Assembly (NCBI GenBank): GCA_023441255.1
Contig: JAEZPW010000275.1
Coordinates: 1-26,164 of the forward strand
Direction of reading: 5' to 3'
DNA: 26,164 bases
DNA from: Acidobacteriota bacterium
Lineage (GTDB): Bacteria > Acidobacteriota > Terriglobia > Terriglobales > Acidobacteriaceae
Part shown: piece after piece, positions 14,591 to 22,901 of the stretch
Layout: every line of letters starts with the position of its first letter
Numbering within the stretch: the first letter of the stretch is position 1
Notes under the pieces: model-generated
What the model was told of the DNA's origin: nothing
The model's database searches: none
What the model saw: the letters and a program-made list of their open reading frames with translations, nothing else
Program-made: the position numbers and the translations under genes

Positions 14591-17500
14591 ATGACAGGCA
14601 CGCTGATCGGGTCCATTCTGGCCCCCGGATTCGTGGCCGTGGTTTTGCTGTTGCTGTTCCGCTATCTCTACCGGCAAAGCGGCTACTCCTTCTTCCGCGC
14701 ATGGCAGTTCGGATGGGCGCTCTTCTGCGGTTACTTCGCCGGTTCGTGCTGTGCGCTCATCGCTGGTCTCAACGGCTGGCCGGTGTACCTGGCGTCACGA
14801 CTGCTGCTGGTGGCAAGCGCCATTTTCATCTTCGCTTCCACGCGGTTGCTATCGAGGCGTTATGAATTCCGCTGGTACGACGCCGCGCTAGCGGGCGCCG
14901 GAGCTCTCATTGCTTCAGCGAACACCTGGGGCATTGCGCTGACCCCCGCGGGTTCGCCGGGCTTGAAGGTCGAGGCAGCGGTTGCGGCGATGTTCATTTG
15001 GTGCGCGCTGGTGTTTTATCGGCACGGACGCATCATCCGTGGCGCGGGATTTCAGCTGCTTTCGATCGCGATGGTGCTTTGGGCCCTTGTGTTGAGTGCC
15101 GAGCAGGTGCGTCCGTTGTTCGTATGGGCCTCGAGCCTCTCCTACATCGGAATGGTGCCGCAGGCGCTGCTGGGCGCGGCCATGGTGGTGATCCTGTTCG
15201 AGAGCGACCGGCAAGTGATCCAGGAAAATGCGCTGGCATTCTCGACGCTCGACGTCGACACCGCGCGCCTTCTGACGCCTGCGGACCTGGTGCCGGGCGT
15301 GACACGCGTGCTGCGGCGCTTCATGGAACTGGCGCATTCGGAGCAGGGGGGAATCTGCTTTGCGGACGACTGGCCTGGAACGTTGCCAAACGTGAACCAG
15401 GGCATCCCGGAAGACGTCTTTTCGGCGCTCCGCGAGGAAAACCTGATCGACTATCTCGACGACCTTGCGTACCGTCAGGGCGGCTTCGCCAGCCTGCGCA
15501 ATTCGGCTTCTGCAAACGCATCAAGTTCGGCCATCTCGGCGAAATATGCGAGGGTCGGCGCGCTGCTCACCAGGCATGGCGTGGAATCTGTGATCGTGCT
15601 CTCGCTGCGCACGCGCGAGCGTAGGTTCGGCTGCGTCGTGCTTTCATCCGCGCAACGAAAGCCGGCGCGCTTCGATGAGCGCATCCTTTCCGGCCTGGCG
15701 GCGCAATTTTCCGTCACGCTTGAAAACTACGTGCTTATGCACGAAGCCCTGCGCCGTACGAAGGAATACCAATTACTCACACAGATTGGCCAGGCCATCA
15801 GTTCGCGCCTGGACCCGGACGAGATACTGCGCACCGTTCACAAGGAACTCGGCCAGTTGTTCGAGGTGGAAAGCTTCATCATCGCTTTCCAGGAAGGGAA
15901 CGAGATCAGGTTCGAGTTTCAGGTGATCGAGGGTGTGCTGCAGCCAAAGCACAGCCGCAAACAGACCAATGCGCTCACCGAACATATCCTGAAAACTGGC
16001 CAGCCATCGCTGATCAAGTGCGACATGGACAAGGCCCGCGCCCGCCTGGGCGTGAGGGCGACCGGCAAGGGTGCGAAGTCCTATTGCGGAGTGCCGATTG
16101 TGGTTGGCGGCAAGCCCGTCGGCGTGATGGCGGCGCTCAGCTACACTCACGAATTCGCCTACGACGAGCGCGATGTGGAAGTGATGCAGACCGCGGCAGG
16201 GCAACTGGCGGTCTCCATCGAGAACGCTCGGCTGTTCTCGCAGGAGCAGTCGCGCGCGCATTATCTCAAGTTCCTGAACAACGTCTCCAACGCGGCCATC
16301 TCCAGCCAGGATGCCGAGCTGATGCTGGCCGAGATCATCGCGGAGATACAGAAGAACTTCAAGTTCGACCACATCGGCATTGGCGTGCTCGACTATACGA
16401 CGAAAGAGATTGAGATTAAGGCTGAGGCGGGCACGTCCGAGCGCGCCCGGATGCGGCGCATGCCGCTGGGCTACGGCATCGTGGGCCGAGTTGCGCGCAC
16501 CAATGACACCGTGTTGCTGCAGCAGCTTGCCAGCGCGCCCGACGCCCAGGCGCAGACCATCCTGCCCGGCGCCAACTCGGTGCTGTGCATTCCGATCACC
16601 TACGGCGAAACTTTGCTCGGCGTGCTCAACGTGGAGAGCGCGCGAGAAAATGCGTTCCTGCAACAGGAAGTGCTAATCCTGCGAACGTTGGCCGACCTTC
16701 TGGCGACGGCGCTGCACAACGCCTTCGTGTTCCAGAAAATGCAGCAGCAGTCGATCACCGATAGTCTTACCGGCATTAAGACCCGCCGGTTCTTCCTCGA
16801 GTCGTTGCAGTCGGAATGGAAGCGGGCTTCGCGGTCGGGGCGGCCGTTCTCGGTGGTCCTCATCGACCTTGATAACTTCAAGGAAGTGAACGACACGCTT
16901 GGCCATCTCGAGGGCGACCTGGTGCTGGCCCGCGTGGCGCGTCTGCTCGAACAAAAGTGCCGGCAGTCGAACGTCGTGGCGCGTTACGGCGGCGACGAGT
17001 TTGTGATCCTGATGCCCGAAACCAGCCTGGAGCAGGGGCAGGTGCTTTCAGAGAGATTGCGCCTGTGGCTGGCCACCGACCCGATGCTCAACCAGCACCA
17101 GATCACCGGCAGCTTCGGCCTCGCGAGCTACCCGATCCATGGCACCACGGCTGAAGAGGTACTGCGCGTCGCGGACGCCGGCATGTACGTTTCGAAGCAC
17201 GCGGGCGGTAACCGTGTTTCAACAGCGGAAGAGATCCATGAACCCGAGGACACCACGGTGCGTCGCCAACTGCTCGCGACATACGTGCAGGGCTTTGTTC
17301 AGCGCGAGCACACCGGACCGGAGTTCGTGGACGAACTGGTGGCAAACCTGCAGAAACACGCTCGCGCCACCCCGGATGCCCGCAAGGCGCTAATGAATGC
17401 CATTGACGCCCTGGCGCGCGCGGTTGAGACGCGCGAGGTGCACTCGGCCGGACACGGCGCGTTCGTTTCGCGACATGCCGTCGCGATCGCACGCGAACTC

Positions 17501-17956
17501 GGCCTCCCGGAAAACGAAATTGCGGAACTGGCTTACGCGGCGCGCGTGCACGATGTGGGCAAGATCATCATTCCCGAAAAGATCCTGTGTAAGCCGGGCA
17601 AGTTGAGCGCGGAAGAATACGCACTGGTGAAGAGCCATTCGCCGATCGGCGCCCGCATCGCCGGAACCATTCCGGAAAGCGAGTCCCTGGTCGCCGTCAT
17701 CCGGCATCATCACGAGCGCGTGGATGGCGCCGGTTATCCCGATAACCTTGTGGGCGACCAGATTCCTATCGGCGCTCGCATCCTTTGCGTAGCCGACGCA
17801 TTCGTCAGTATGGTTGCCGACCGCCCCTTCACCGAGGCGCGCACGCCCATGCAGGCCATGGACGAACTCGAAGCCCACAGCGGCACGCAATTCGACAGCC
17901 TCATCGTCCGCGTGTTCCTGCAACACATGCAAAAGCAGAAGGCGGAAAGCGCGTAA
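14591..17956 (+). CDS. Membrane-anchored GAF-GGDEF-HD-GYP protein (bifunctional c-di-GMP synthase/phosphodiesterase candidate)
   Basis: A 1121-residue signalling protein. Residues 10-205 contain about seven hydrophobic helices, a membrane sensor region. Three GAF-like segments follow (roughly 225-385, 395-550 and 560-715; the first is diverged). The GGDEF domain (about 720-875) keeps the active-site RYGGDEF (Gly-Gly at 800-801), so diguanylate cyclase activity is plausible. The inhibitory site RxxD, expected five residues earlier, reads RQSN (791-794): Asp is replaced by Asn. The HD-GYP domain (about 940-1110) keeps VHDVGK (His987-Asp988), HHHE (1039-1042) and DGAGYP (1045-1050), so phosphodiesterase activity is plausible too. 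GTG at 14573 is possible, but GGAGG lies nine bases before the ATG at 14591, which was chosen. Apparently transcribed alone. Confidence 0.95.
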   Translation: MTGTLIGSILAPGFVAVVLLLLFRYLYRQSGYSFFRAWQFGWALFCGYFAGSCCALIAGLNGWPVYLASRLLLVASAIFIFASTRLLSRRYEFRWYDAALAGAGALIASANTWGIALTPAGSPGLKVEAAVAAMFIWCALVFYRHGRIIRGAGFQLLSIAMVLWALVLSAEQVRPLFVWASSLSYIGMVPQALLGAAMVVILFESDRQVIQENALAFSTLDVDTARLLTPADLVPGVTRVLRRFMELAHSEQGGICFADDWPGTLPNVNQGIPEDVFSALREENLIDYLDDLAYRQGGFASLRNSASANASSSAISAKYARVGALLTRHGVESVIVLSLRTRERRFGCVVLSSAQRKPARFDERILSGLAAQFSVTLENYVLMHEALRRTKEYQLLTQIGQAISSRLDPDEILRTVHKELGQLFEVESFIIAFQEGNEIRFEFQVIEGVLQPKHSRKQTNALTEHILKTGQPSLIKCDMDKARARLGVRATGKGAKSYCGVPIVVGGKPVGVMAALSYTHEFAYDERDVEVMQTAAGQLAVSIENARLFSQEQSRAHYLKFLNNVSNAAISSQDAELMLAEIIAEIQKNFKFDHIGIGVLDYTTKEIEIKAEAGTSERARMRRMPLGYGIVGRVARTNDTVLLQQLASAPDAQAQTILPGANSVLCIPITYGETLLGVLNVESARENAFLQQEVLILRTLADLLATALHNAFVFQKMQQQSITDSLTGIKTRRFFLESLQSEWKRASRSGRPFSVVLIDLDNFKEVNDTLGHLEGDLVLARVARLLEQKCRQSNVVARYGGDEFVILMPETSLEQGQVLSERLRLWLATDPMLNQHQITGSFGLASYPIHGTTAEEVLRVADAGMYVSKHAGGNRVSTAEEIHEPEDTTVRRQLLATYVQGFVQREHTGPEFVDELVANLQKHARATPDARKALMNAIDALARAVETREVHSAGHGAFVSRHAVAIARELGLPENEIAELAYAARVHDVGKIIIPEKILCKPGKLSAEEYALVKSHSPIGARIAGTIPESESLVAVIRHHHERVDGAGYPDNLVGDQIPIGARILCVADAFVSMVADRPFTEARTPMQAMDELEAHSGTQFDSLIVRVFLQHMQKQKAESA

Positions 17957-17960
17957 CAAA

Positions 17961-18056
17961 ATTGCAGATTGTAGATTTCAGATTGCAGATTGTTCCTGTC
18001 AATAACAGGTGACTTGGTTCTTCAATCCGCAATCTTCAATCTGAAATCTGCAATCA
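17961..18056. repeat. Family C inverted repeat (GATTGCAGATT words) between convergent genes
   Basis: The left arm ATTGCAGATTGTAGATTTCA then GATTGCAGATTG (17961-17992) faces a right arm which, on the minus strand, reads ATTGATTGCAGATTTCAGAT then TGAAGATTGCGGATTG. CCTGT/ACAGG (17994-17998, 18004-18008) pairs in the middle. The repeat fills the whole gap between the c-di-GMP gene and the peptidase gene, contains the peptidase TGA stop, and may end both transcripts. Confidence 0.75.
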
Positions 18057-20054
18057 ATTCACTGGCACTCCCTCCAGCGAATTGATCCTTGCTACCGGGT
18101 ACAGCCCGAGCGTTTTGTCCCACCACGGTGAACGCTGGTAGAACCAGTTGAGACGCTTGAACGGGCTGGCGGCGAAGTCTTTGTCGGTCGCGACTTTCTG
18201 GTCGAACTCGGCCTTGAGCTGCGGGTCTTTCGCGATCATCTCGCGCGCGAGTTTCTCGAGCACGTAGCCTTCACCGTATTCCTTCTGTTCGAAGATTGTG
18301 TCGAAAAATCCCCACGTGACGAACGAGTCGGGCCCTTCGGGTTCGAGCAGATGAATTGCGACCTTCGCCGCGCGCTGATCCATCGGGACCACAATCGAGC
18401 CTGTGGGAAACAACATCTTCTCTTTCAACAGCTTGCACGGATTAGGCACTTTCCAAGTAGCCATGTGATGTCCTTCGAACGGCTGCTGCGCCCACGTCGG
18501 CGTCTCGCAGCGGTAGACCTCGACTTCGGCTTCGTACGGCCTAGTGGAGTGCAGTAGCTTGAGCCCGTGTGCCTGCAGCACGTTGATCACGGGCGTCCAC
18601 TGGGCAGGAATGATGTACGCGCGCGGAACCGTCACGGTTTTCGTGATCTTGAGTTCGCTCTGGCGCGGTATTGTCGCGTCCATCGGCTCGTGCGAATACT
18701 GCACCCAGGTGTCGCCGGAGATTTCGCTGTGCTCGCGCGTGAACTTATAGCCCTTGTAGAGGAAGGGGTCGGCCTTGCCGGTGGGCTCCAGTTTCAGAGG
18801 AAAGTTGCACGCGGTTGTAGCGCCCGTTGTAGCGCCGGTGCCCTCACCGGCGGGTCCTGTTTCGCCATTAGACGATGTTTCGTTGCCGCGCGACACGCCG
18901 GGTCGGAGACCCGGCGCTACACAAGACTTGGCGGCTGCGACGGTCGTTGCATCGGCGTCACGATTGATTCGCGCCAGCTTCTCCGCATCACGGTTGATGA
19001 CCTCCAGCAGTGCCCGCATTACTTCGTAATTGCCGGTCACGCGTGTGCGGTAGTCCTTGAGCATGTGCATTTCGACCAGAAAGCCGGGGCGGTTCTGAAG
19101 GACTGCGTATCCGGTGGAAAAGCGCGGCGTGTCCTGCGAAGTCGTGAAGCCCTTGGTTGGATCGGATTCATCGGCCAGCCAAATGTAGGGCGCGAGCAGA
19201 TGTCCCGACGCGTCGACCGACTGCTTGATGTGGGGCTTGAGCGTGCTGTTGATCCACTGTGCCAGCGCGGGATTCACGTCCGGGCCGCTGTCGATCATGT
19301 AGGTAGTGTCGAACTGATAGTCCGCGCCGTCGGTGACGTGATTGTCGACGAAGAAATCGGGCAGCCACTGGTTCCACAGCTTCAGGAAGGCGCGCGTCTC
19401 GGGCGCGTCGGCCTTCATGTAGTCGCGGTTCAGATTCAGGTTGAGCGCGGTGGTGCGCCAGCCCATCTGTTCGGGGCCGTTCTGGTTGATGCGGTTGAAG
19501 GCTCCAAACCGTTCGTGCCCGTCGGCGTTATAAATCGGAAGGATCACCAGCACGGCACGCTCGATCAGCGCCGAGGTTGCTTGTGTAGCGCCGGGTCGCC
19601 GACCCGGCGTGCCGCCCACCTGAGCCCGACCGTCGTTCCCACTCGCGCCATCCCCGATCAAAATGTCCCGCATCAGCGCCAGGCACGCATCCTTCCCATC
19701 CATCTCCCCCGCATGGATTGCATTCTGTATGAGAACGACGGGCCGGTTCTGCCGGTGCAGCGTCGCCGGGTCGAAGACGCCGTCCTTGCTGACGATCACC
19801 GCCACAAGATCGCGGCCTTCGCCCGTCTTGCCAAACGTTTGCAGCTTCACCTGCCTGGGCGTGGCCTGCGCAAGCCGGCGGATGTAGGCGAACGTCTCGT
19901 CATATCGCGGCGTGGTGCGGTAGTCGCTGATCTCGGCCGGCGTGCGCCAGTCAGCGGCGACACGGGCGGAAGTAGTCGTGCCCGGAGTCTTCGATTGCGC
20001 GAGCGCGGCCAGGTAGAAAAGCAGCAGAAACAGGGCGATGCGGATCGTTTTCAT
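18054..20054 (-). CDS. Secreted M14-family zinc carboxypeptidase with two repeat-derived insertions
   Basis: The 666-residue product starts MKTIRIALFLLLFYLAALAQ, a Sec signal peptide, so it should act outside the cytoplasm. The M14 zinc site is visible: HAGEMDG (His114, Glu117) and NHVTDG (His239); LNRDYMKADAPET supplies the substrate-binding Arg, and LVEMHM holds the catalytic Glu328. Such enzymes remove C-terminal residues from peptides or trim peptidoglycan-type peptides. Two stretches are foreign to the family: VGGTPGRRPGATQ (about 146-158), just before conserved VLPIYNADGHERFG-like sequence, and the Gly/Thr/Ser-rich run at about 375-416 including CVAPGLRPGVSR and GTGATTGATT. Both translate palindromic repeats and the frame stays open. 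The open frame begins at 20306, but the signal peptide sets the start at 20054. Divergent from the SpoIIE-type gene, 106 nt apart. Confidence 0.92.
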   Translation of the reverse strand: MKTIRIALFLLLFYLAALAQSKTPGTTTSARVAADWRTPAEISDYRTTPRYDETFAYIRRLAQATPRQVKLQTFGKTGEGRDLVAVIVSKDGVFDPATLHRQNRPVVLIQNAIHAGEMDGKDACLALMRDILIGDGASGNDGRAQVGGTPGRRPGATQATSALIERAVLVILPIYNADGHERFGAFNRINQNGPEQMGWRTTALNLNLNRDYMKADAPETRAFLKLWNQWLPDFFVDNHVTDGADYQFDTTYMIDSGPDVNPALAQWINSTLKPHIKQSVDASGHLLAPYIWLADESDPTKGFTTSQDTPRFSTGYAVLQNRPGFLVEMHMLKDYRTRVTGNYEVMRALLEVINRDAEKLARINRDADATTVAAAKSCVAPGLRPGVSRGNETSSNGETGPAGEGTGATTGATTACNFPLKLEPTGKADPFLYKGYKFTREHSEISGDTWVQYSHEPMDATIPRQSELKITKTVTVPRAYIIPAQWTPVINVLQAHGLKLLHSTRPYEAEVEVYRCETPTWAQQPFEGHHMATWKVPNPCKLLKEKMLFPTGSIVVPMDQRAAKVAIHLLEPEGPDSFVTWGFFDTIFEQKEYGEGYVLEKLAREMIAKDPQLKAEFDQKVATDKDFAASPFKRLNWFYQRSPWWDKTLGLYPVARINSLEGVPVN
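18815..18922. repeat. Two family A palindromes inside the M14 peptidase gene
   Basis: One copy has arms CGCCGGTG (18833-18840) and CACCGGCG (18845-18852), preceded by TTGTAG; a partial TTGTAGCGCC precedes that at 18815. The other, in opposite orientation, has CGCCGGGTC (18896-18904) and GACCCGGCG (18908-18916), loop GGA, then CTACACAAG. Together they account for most of the insertion at peptidase residues 375-416. Confidence 0.85.
19583..19612 (-). repeat. Family A palindrome inside the M14 peptidase gene
   Basis: GTGTAG precedes CGCCGGGTC (19589-19597), loop GCC, GACCCGGCG (19601-19609). On the peptidase strand it encodes GTPGRRPGATQ, nearly the same peptide as the repeat in lipB (STPGQRPGATQ). 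Confidence 0.88.
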
Positions 20055-20160
20055 GGCGATGCGACATCGTAGCATCTCCGAAATCACGGACTCCCCGGGG
20101 CCTGCGTTATTTGTTTTCTTGTCACTGCGCGCCTGCGGCCGGTGATGCACAATCTTCGCC

Positions 20161-21564
20161 ATGCAAGACGAAGCTGCAGCGACCCTGCGCGGCGATCTTA
20201 TCGAGATCTGTATCTGCACGGCATTTCTCGTGATCGGGCTTACGTCGTGCTCTATCGCCGCGCTGCGCCGACGAGGCGGCGTGCGGGTGTTTCTCTGGAT
20301 CGGCATCTGGAGCGCGTCTTACGGCCTGATGCACCTGCTCGAAGTGCGTGCGGTGCAGCTGGCCCTTCCGGCTTCGCTGCGGGTGGCTTCGCCGTACGCA
20401 ATCATCATCATCTTGTATGGGACGCTGGTGGTTGCCGCGTGCGCGTGGCTCGAGCTGACGGTCGGCAGGATCCGACAGGGTATCTTCGTGCTGGTCGTGG
20501 CTGCCTCGGTTACGGCGGTGTTGGGTATAGCGTGGTTTGTCGCGACTGGCGTGAACCGCTTCATGAGGCTCAACAACCTGCTCGCGATGGTGTTCCTCTT
20601 GATGCTGCTGATCACGCTCACGAGCCGGCGACTGTTCAAGAAGTATCTTCTGCTTCCCAACCGCGGATTTCTTCTCGTCGGTACCGTCATCTTTACGGTG
20701 GAGGCGCTCTTCGCCAACCTGACGCTCTCGCTACTCGGGTTCCGGCGGCAACCCGTCATCTTTGACCATCTTGGGTTCCTTCTCATGCTGATCGCCTTCG
20801 GATATTCGGGACTGAAGATGGTGCTTACCAACGAGCGTCGGCTGCTGGAGATTCAGACAGAGTTGGACCTTGCGCGACAGATACAGGCGTCGATTCTGCC
20901 TACCAGCGTTCCGGAGGTGCGCAACCTGCGCATCTCCGCCACCTACCGCCCGGCCGCATCGGTGGCGGGCGACTTCTATGAATTCCTGCCTATTGACCGC
21001 GATCACGCCGGCTTTCTTGTGGCCGACGTCTGCGGCCACGGTGTTCCGGCGGCGCTGATCGCTTCCATGCTGAAGGTGGCGGTGCAATCGGTCACGGAAT
21101 GCGCGGACGATCCCGGGGAATTCCTGGCCGCGCTCAACCGCGTACTCTCTGAACCGTTGCGCGGACAACTGGTCTCGGCTGCCTACCTTTGGGTCGACAT
21201 GCAAACGCGCAGGGCGCTTTACTCGGCTGCTGGGCATCCTGCGCTGTTGCGCTGTAACCGAGAAGTGCAGCGGGTTGAGAGCAACGGCTTGCTGTTCGGA
21301 ATCGTGCCCGACGCCTACTATCCTGTCCGAGAATTGTCGCTCTGTCCCGGTGACCGCCTTCTGCTCTACACGGACGGCGTTTCTGAACCTGAGAACGCCG
21401 CCGGAGAATCCTTCGGCGATGGCCCTCTGGAACACTTGCTTTCGCAGCACCGCACGGACCAGCCGGGCGATGTTGCCCGTCGCATCGTGGCCGAAATTCA
21501 GGCATGGCAGCGCACGGCGGAATCGCAGGACGATATGACACTCATACTCATCGACGTGCTGTAA
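20161..21564 (+). CDS. Membrane-bound SpoIIE/RsbU-type PP2C serine phosphatase
   Basis: The 467-residue product has about seven hydrophobic segments in residues 13-220, a short coiled linker (NERRLLEIQTELDLARQIQASILP, 224-247) and a C-terminal SpoIIE/PP2C phosphatase domain. The metal-binding motifs are intact: AGDFYEF (Asp271), ADVCGHGVPAALIASM (Asp289), SAAGHP, YTDGVSE and SQDDMTLIL. Proteins of this type dephosphorylate anti-sigma-factor antagonists in partner-switching pathways that free alternative sigma factors; the N-terminal helices presumably sense an envelope signal. No STAS or HATPase anti-sigma gene is next to it, so the substrate is encoded elsewhere. ATG at 20161 has only a weak ribosome site. 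It shares a 106-nt divergent promoter region with the peptidase gene and converges on the alpha-galactosidase. Confidence 0.93.
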   Translation: MQDEAAATLRGDLIEICICTAFLVIGLTSCSIAALRRRGGVRVFLWIGIWSASYGLMHLLEVRAVQLALPASLRVASPYAIIIILYGTLVVAACAWLELTVGRIRQGIFVLVVAASVTAVLGIAWFVATGVNRFMRLNNLLAMVFLLMLLITLTSRRLFKKYLLLPNRGFLLVGTVIFTVEALFANLTLSLLGFRRQPVIFDHLGFLLMLIAFGYSGLKMVLTNERRLLEIQTELDLARQIQASILPTSVPEVRNLRISATYRPAASVAGDFYEFLPIDRDHAGFLVADVCGHGVPAALIASMLKVAVQSVTECADDPGEFLAALNRVLSEPLRGQLVSAAYLWVDMQTRRALYSAAGHPALLRCNREVQRVESNGLLFGIVPDAYYPVRELSLCPGDRLLLYTDGVSEPENAAGESFGDGPLEHLLSQHRTDQPGDVARRIVAEIQAWQRTAESQDDMTLILIDVL

Positions 21565-21579
21565 TTTTTCTGTGAGAGC

Positions 21580-21607
21580 AAAAAGGGCAGGGCGGAGTGC
21601 CCTGCCC
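21580..21607 (-). terminator. Intrinsic terminator of the alpha-galactosidase gene
   Basis: GGGCAGGGC (21585-21593) and GCCCTGCCC (21599-21607) form a perfect 9-bp GC-rich stem with a 5-nt loop. On the minus strand it is followed by TTTTT, a textbook intrinsic terminator; on the plus strand it could also slow transcription after the phosphatase gene, which ends at 21564. Confidence 0.88.
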
Positions 21608-21635
21608 GAAGGTTGCTGACACGCTCGGCGTGAGA

Positions 21636-22826
21636 TTACGGCTTCACGGTCACCATTACGACGCCGTGCGATGGAACAGTGGCCGAGAAACTGCCCGTGA
21701 ACTTGCCGAGGTCTTTGTGCTGCCACAGGTCGCGGACGGCGGCGTTCAGCGTCTTGGGGTAGCCCAGGTCGGTCCAATCGGCTGTGATCTGCTGGTCGGC
21801 TTTGCCACGGTTGAAGAGCACGACTGCCCGGCTTCCGTCGTGCAACTGCCTGGACCAGACTTCGACGTCGCCGCTCTTGCGAACGCGATGGCCCTGCTTG
21901 CCCAGCGGGTCCTGATCGACTGCGATCACTTCCTTGTTGGTCAGGATATCTTTTATCTCGGGCGACATGCTGCGGATGTCATTACCGGCCATCAGCGGGG
22001 CGGCGAGAATCGCCCACAAGCTGAAGTGCGACCGGTACTCAGTGTCGGTCATGCCGCCGTTGCCGACTTCGAGCATGTCGGGATCGTTCCAGTGGCCGGG
22101 TCCGGCGTAGGTCTCGAGCCCGTCCTGCATGTCAACGATGTCGACCATGCCGTAGGAACAACATGCGCCTCCAGGCCACTCCTTCTTTCCTTCGAAGCGG
22201 TCAGTGATGTCGCCAGTGGTGCGCCACAAGTGGCCGATGCCCTTGGCCCACAGCCACGGCTTCGCCGTTCCCCATTCACACATGCTGAAGACGATCGGAC
22301 GGCCCGACTTGTCGAGGGCCTCGCGCATGAGCGCGTAGGAGGCCTTCGCGTCCTGCGTGGTGGTGTTGCACCAGTCGTACTTCACGTAATCGACGCCCCA
22401 GGCGGCGTACTGACGCGCGTCCTGAAACTCGTAGCCGCGGCTGCCCGGACGTCCGCCGCAGGTCTTGCTGCCAGCGTCGGAGTAAACGCCGAACTTCAGC
22501 CCCTTGGAGTGGACGTAGTCGGCAAGCGCTTTCATGCCGTGAGCGAAGCGCTGGGGATCGGGAACGATGTTGCCGTCCTTGTCGCGATCGACCTGCCAGC
22601 AGTCGTCGATGACGATGTACTGGTATCCGGCGTCTCTCATGCCGGAGGAAACCATGGCGTCGGCGGCCTGCTTGATGAGGTCTTCGCTGACGTTGCAGGC
22701 GAACTTGTTCCAGCTGTTCCAGCCCATAGGCGGCGTGAGCGCCAGCTGGTCGGATTGCGCGAACAGGCCCGGCGTGGTGAACAACAGAGCAGCGGAGAAA
22801 AGCAGAAGGAGTGCCTTATTTCTCAT
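21636..22826 (-). CDS. GH27 alpha-galactosidase, secreted
   Basis: The 396-residue enzyme begins with a signal peptide (MRNKALLLLFSAALLF to LFAQ) and then the GH27 opening LTPPMGWNSWNKF. The nucleophile Asp lies in YVKYDWCN (Asp151) and the acid/base Asp in RTTGDI (Asp206). IDDCWQ and GHWNDPDML are other conserved (beta/alpha)8 features, and a C-terminal beta-domain ends PSHGVVMVTVKP. It should release terminal alpha-galactosyl residues from galacto-oligosaccharides or galactomannans in the periplasm or outside; alpha-N-acetylgalactosaminidase activity in the same family cannot be excluded. An in-frame ATG at 22898 would add 24 residues translating a terminator-like hairpin, so the ATG at 22826 was chosen. 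No transporter is next to it; the receptor at 5566-9003 is 12.6 kb away and any link is conjecture. Confidence 0.95.
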   Translation of the reverse strand: MRNKALLLLFSAALLFTTPGLFAQSDQLALTPPMGWNSWNKFACNVSEDLIKQAADAMVSSGMRDAGYQYIVIDDCWQVDRDKDGNIVPDPQRFAHGMKALADYVHSKGLKFGVYSDAGSKTCGGRPGSRGYEFQDARQYAAWGVDYVKYDWCNTTTQDAKASYALMREALDKSGRPIVFSMCEWGTAKPWLWAKGIGHLWRTTGDITDRFEGKKEWPGGACCSYGMVDIVDMQDGLETYAGPGHWNDPDMLEVGNGGMTDTEYRSHFSLWAILAAPLMAGNDIRSMSPEIKDILTNKEVIAVDQDPLGKQGHRVRKSGDVEVWSRQLHDGSRAVVLFNRGKADQQITADWTDLGYPKTLNAAVRDLWQHKDLGKFTGSFSATVPSHGVVMVTVKP

Positions 22827-22860
22827 TATGCGTCCTGTCGGATTTGTTTTGGGGCCGGAA

Positions 22861-22891
22861 GAGCCACCTCGACCCGCGGCCGAGGTGGCTC
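22861..22891 (-). terminator. Perfect hairpin between the 64-residue gene and the alpha-galactosidase
   Basis: GAGCCACCTCG (22861-22871) and CGAGGTGGCTC (22881-22891) form an 11-bp perfect stem with a 9-nt loop, just past the stop of the upstream minus-strand gene. No run of T follows on that strand, so it is a candidate attenuator or rho-independent-like end rather than a classical terminator. It lies in the leader of the alpha-galactosidase if both are cotranscribed. Confidence 0.6.
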
Positions 22892-22901
22892 TGGTCAAAG
22901 A

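Noticed and set aside
18567..20072. 501-residue plus-strand open frame opposite the M14 peptidase
   Set aside because: Antisense shadow of a gene with intact catalytic motifs; the translation is Arg/His/Val-rich without any recognisable domain.
5566..22826. The receptor and the GH27 enzyme as one polysaccharide utilisation locus
   Set aside because: They are 12.6 kb apart with unrelated genes between, and no LacI-type site was found before the GH27 gene.
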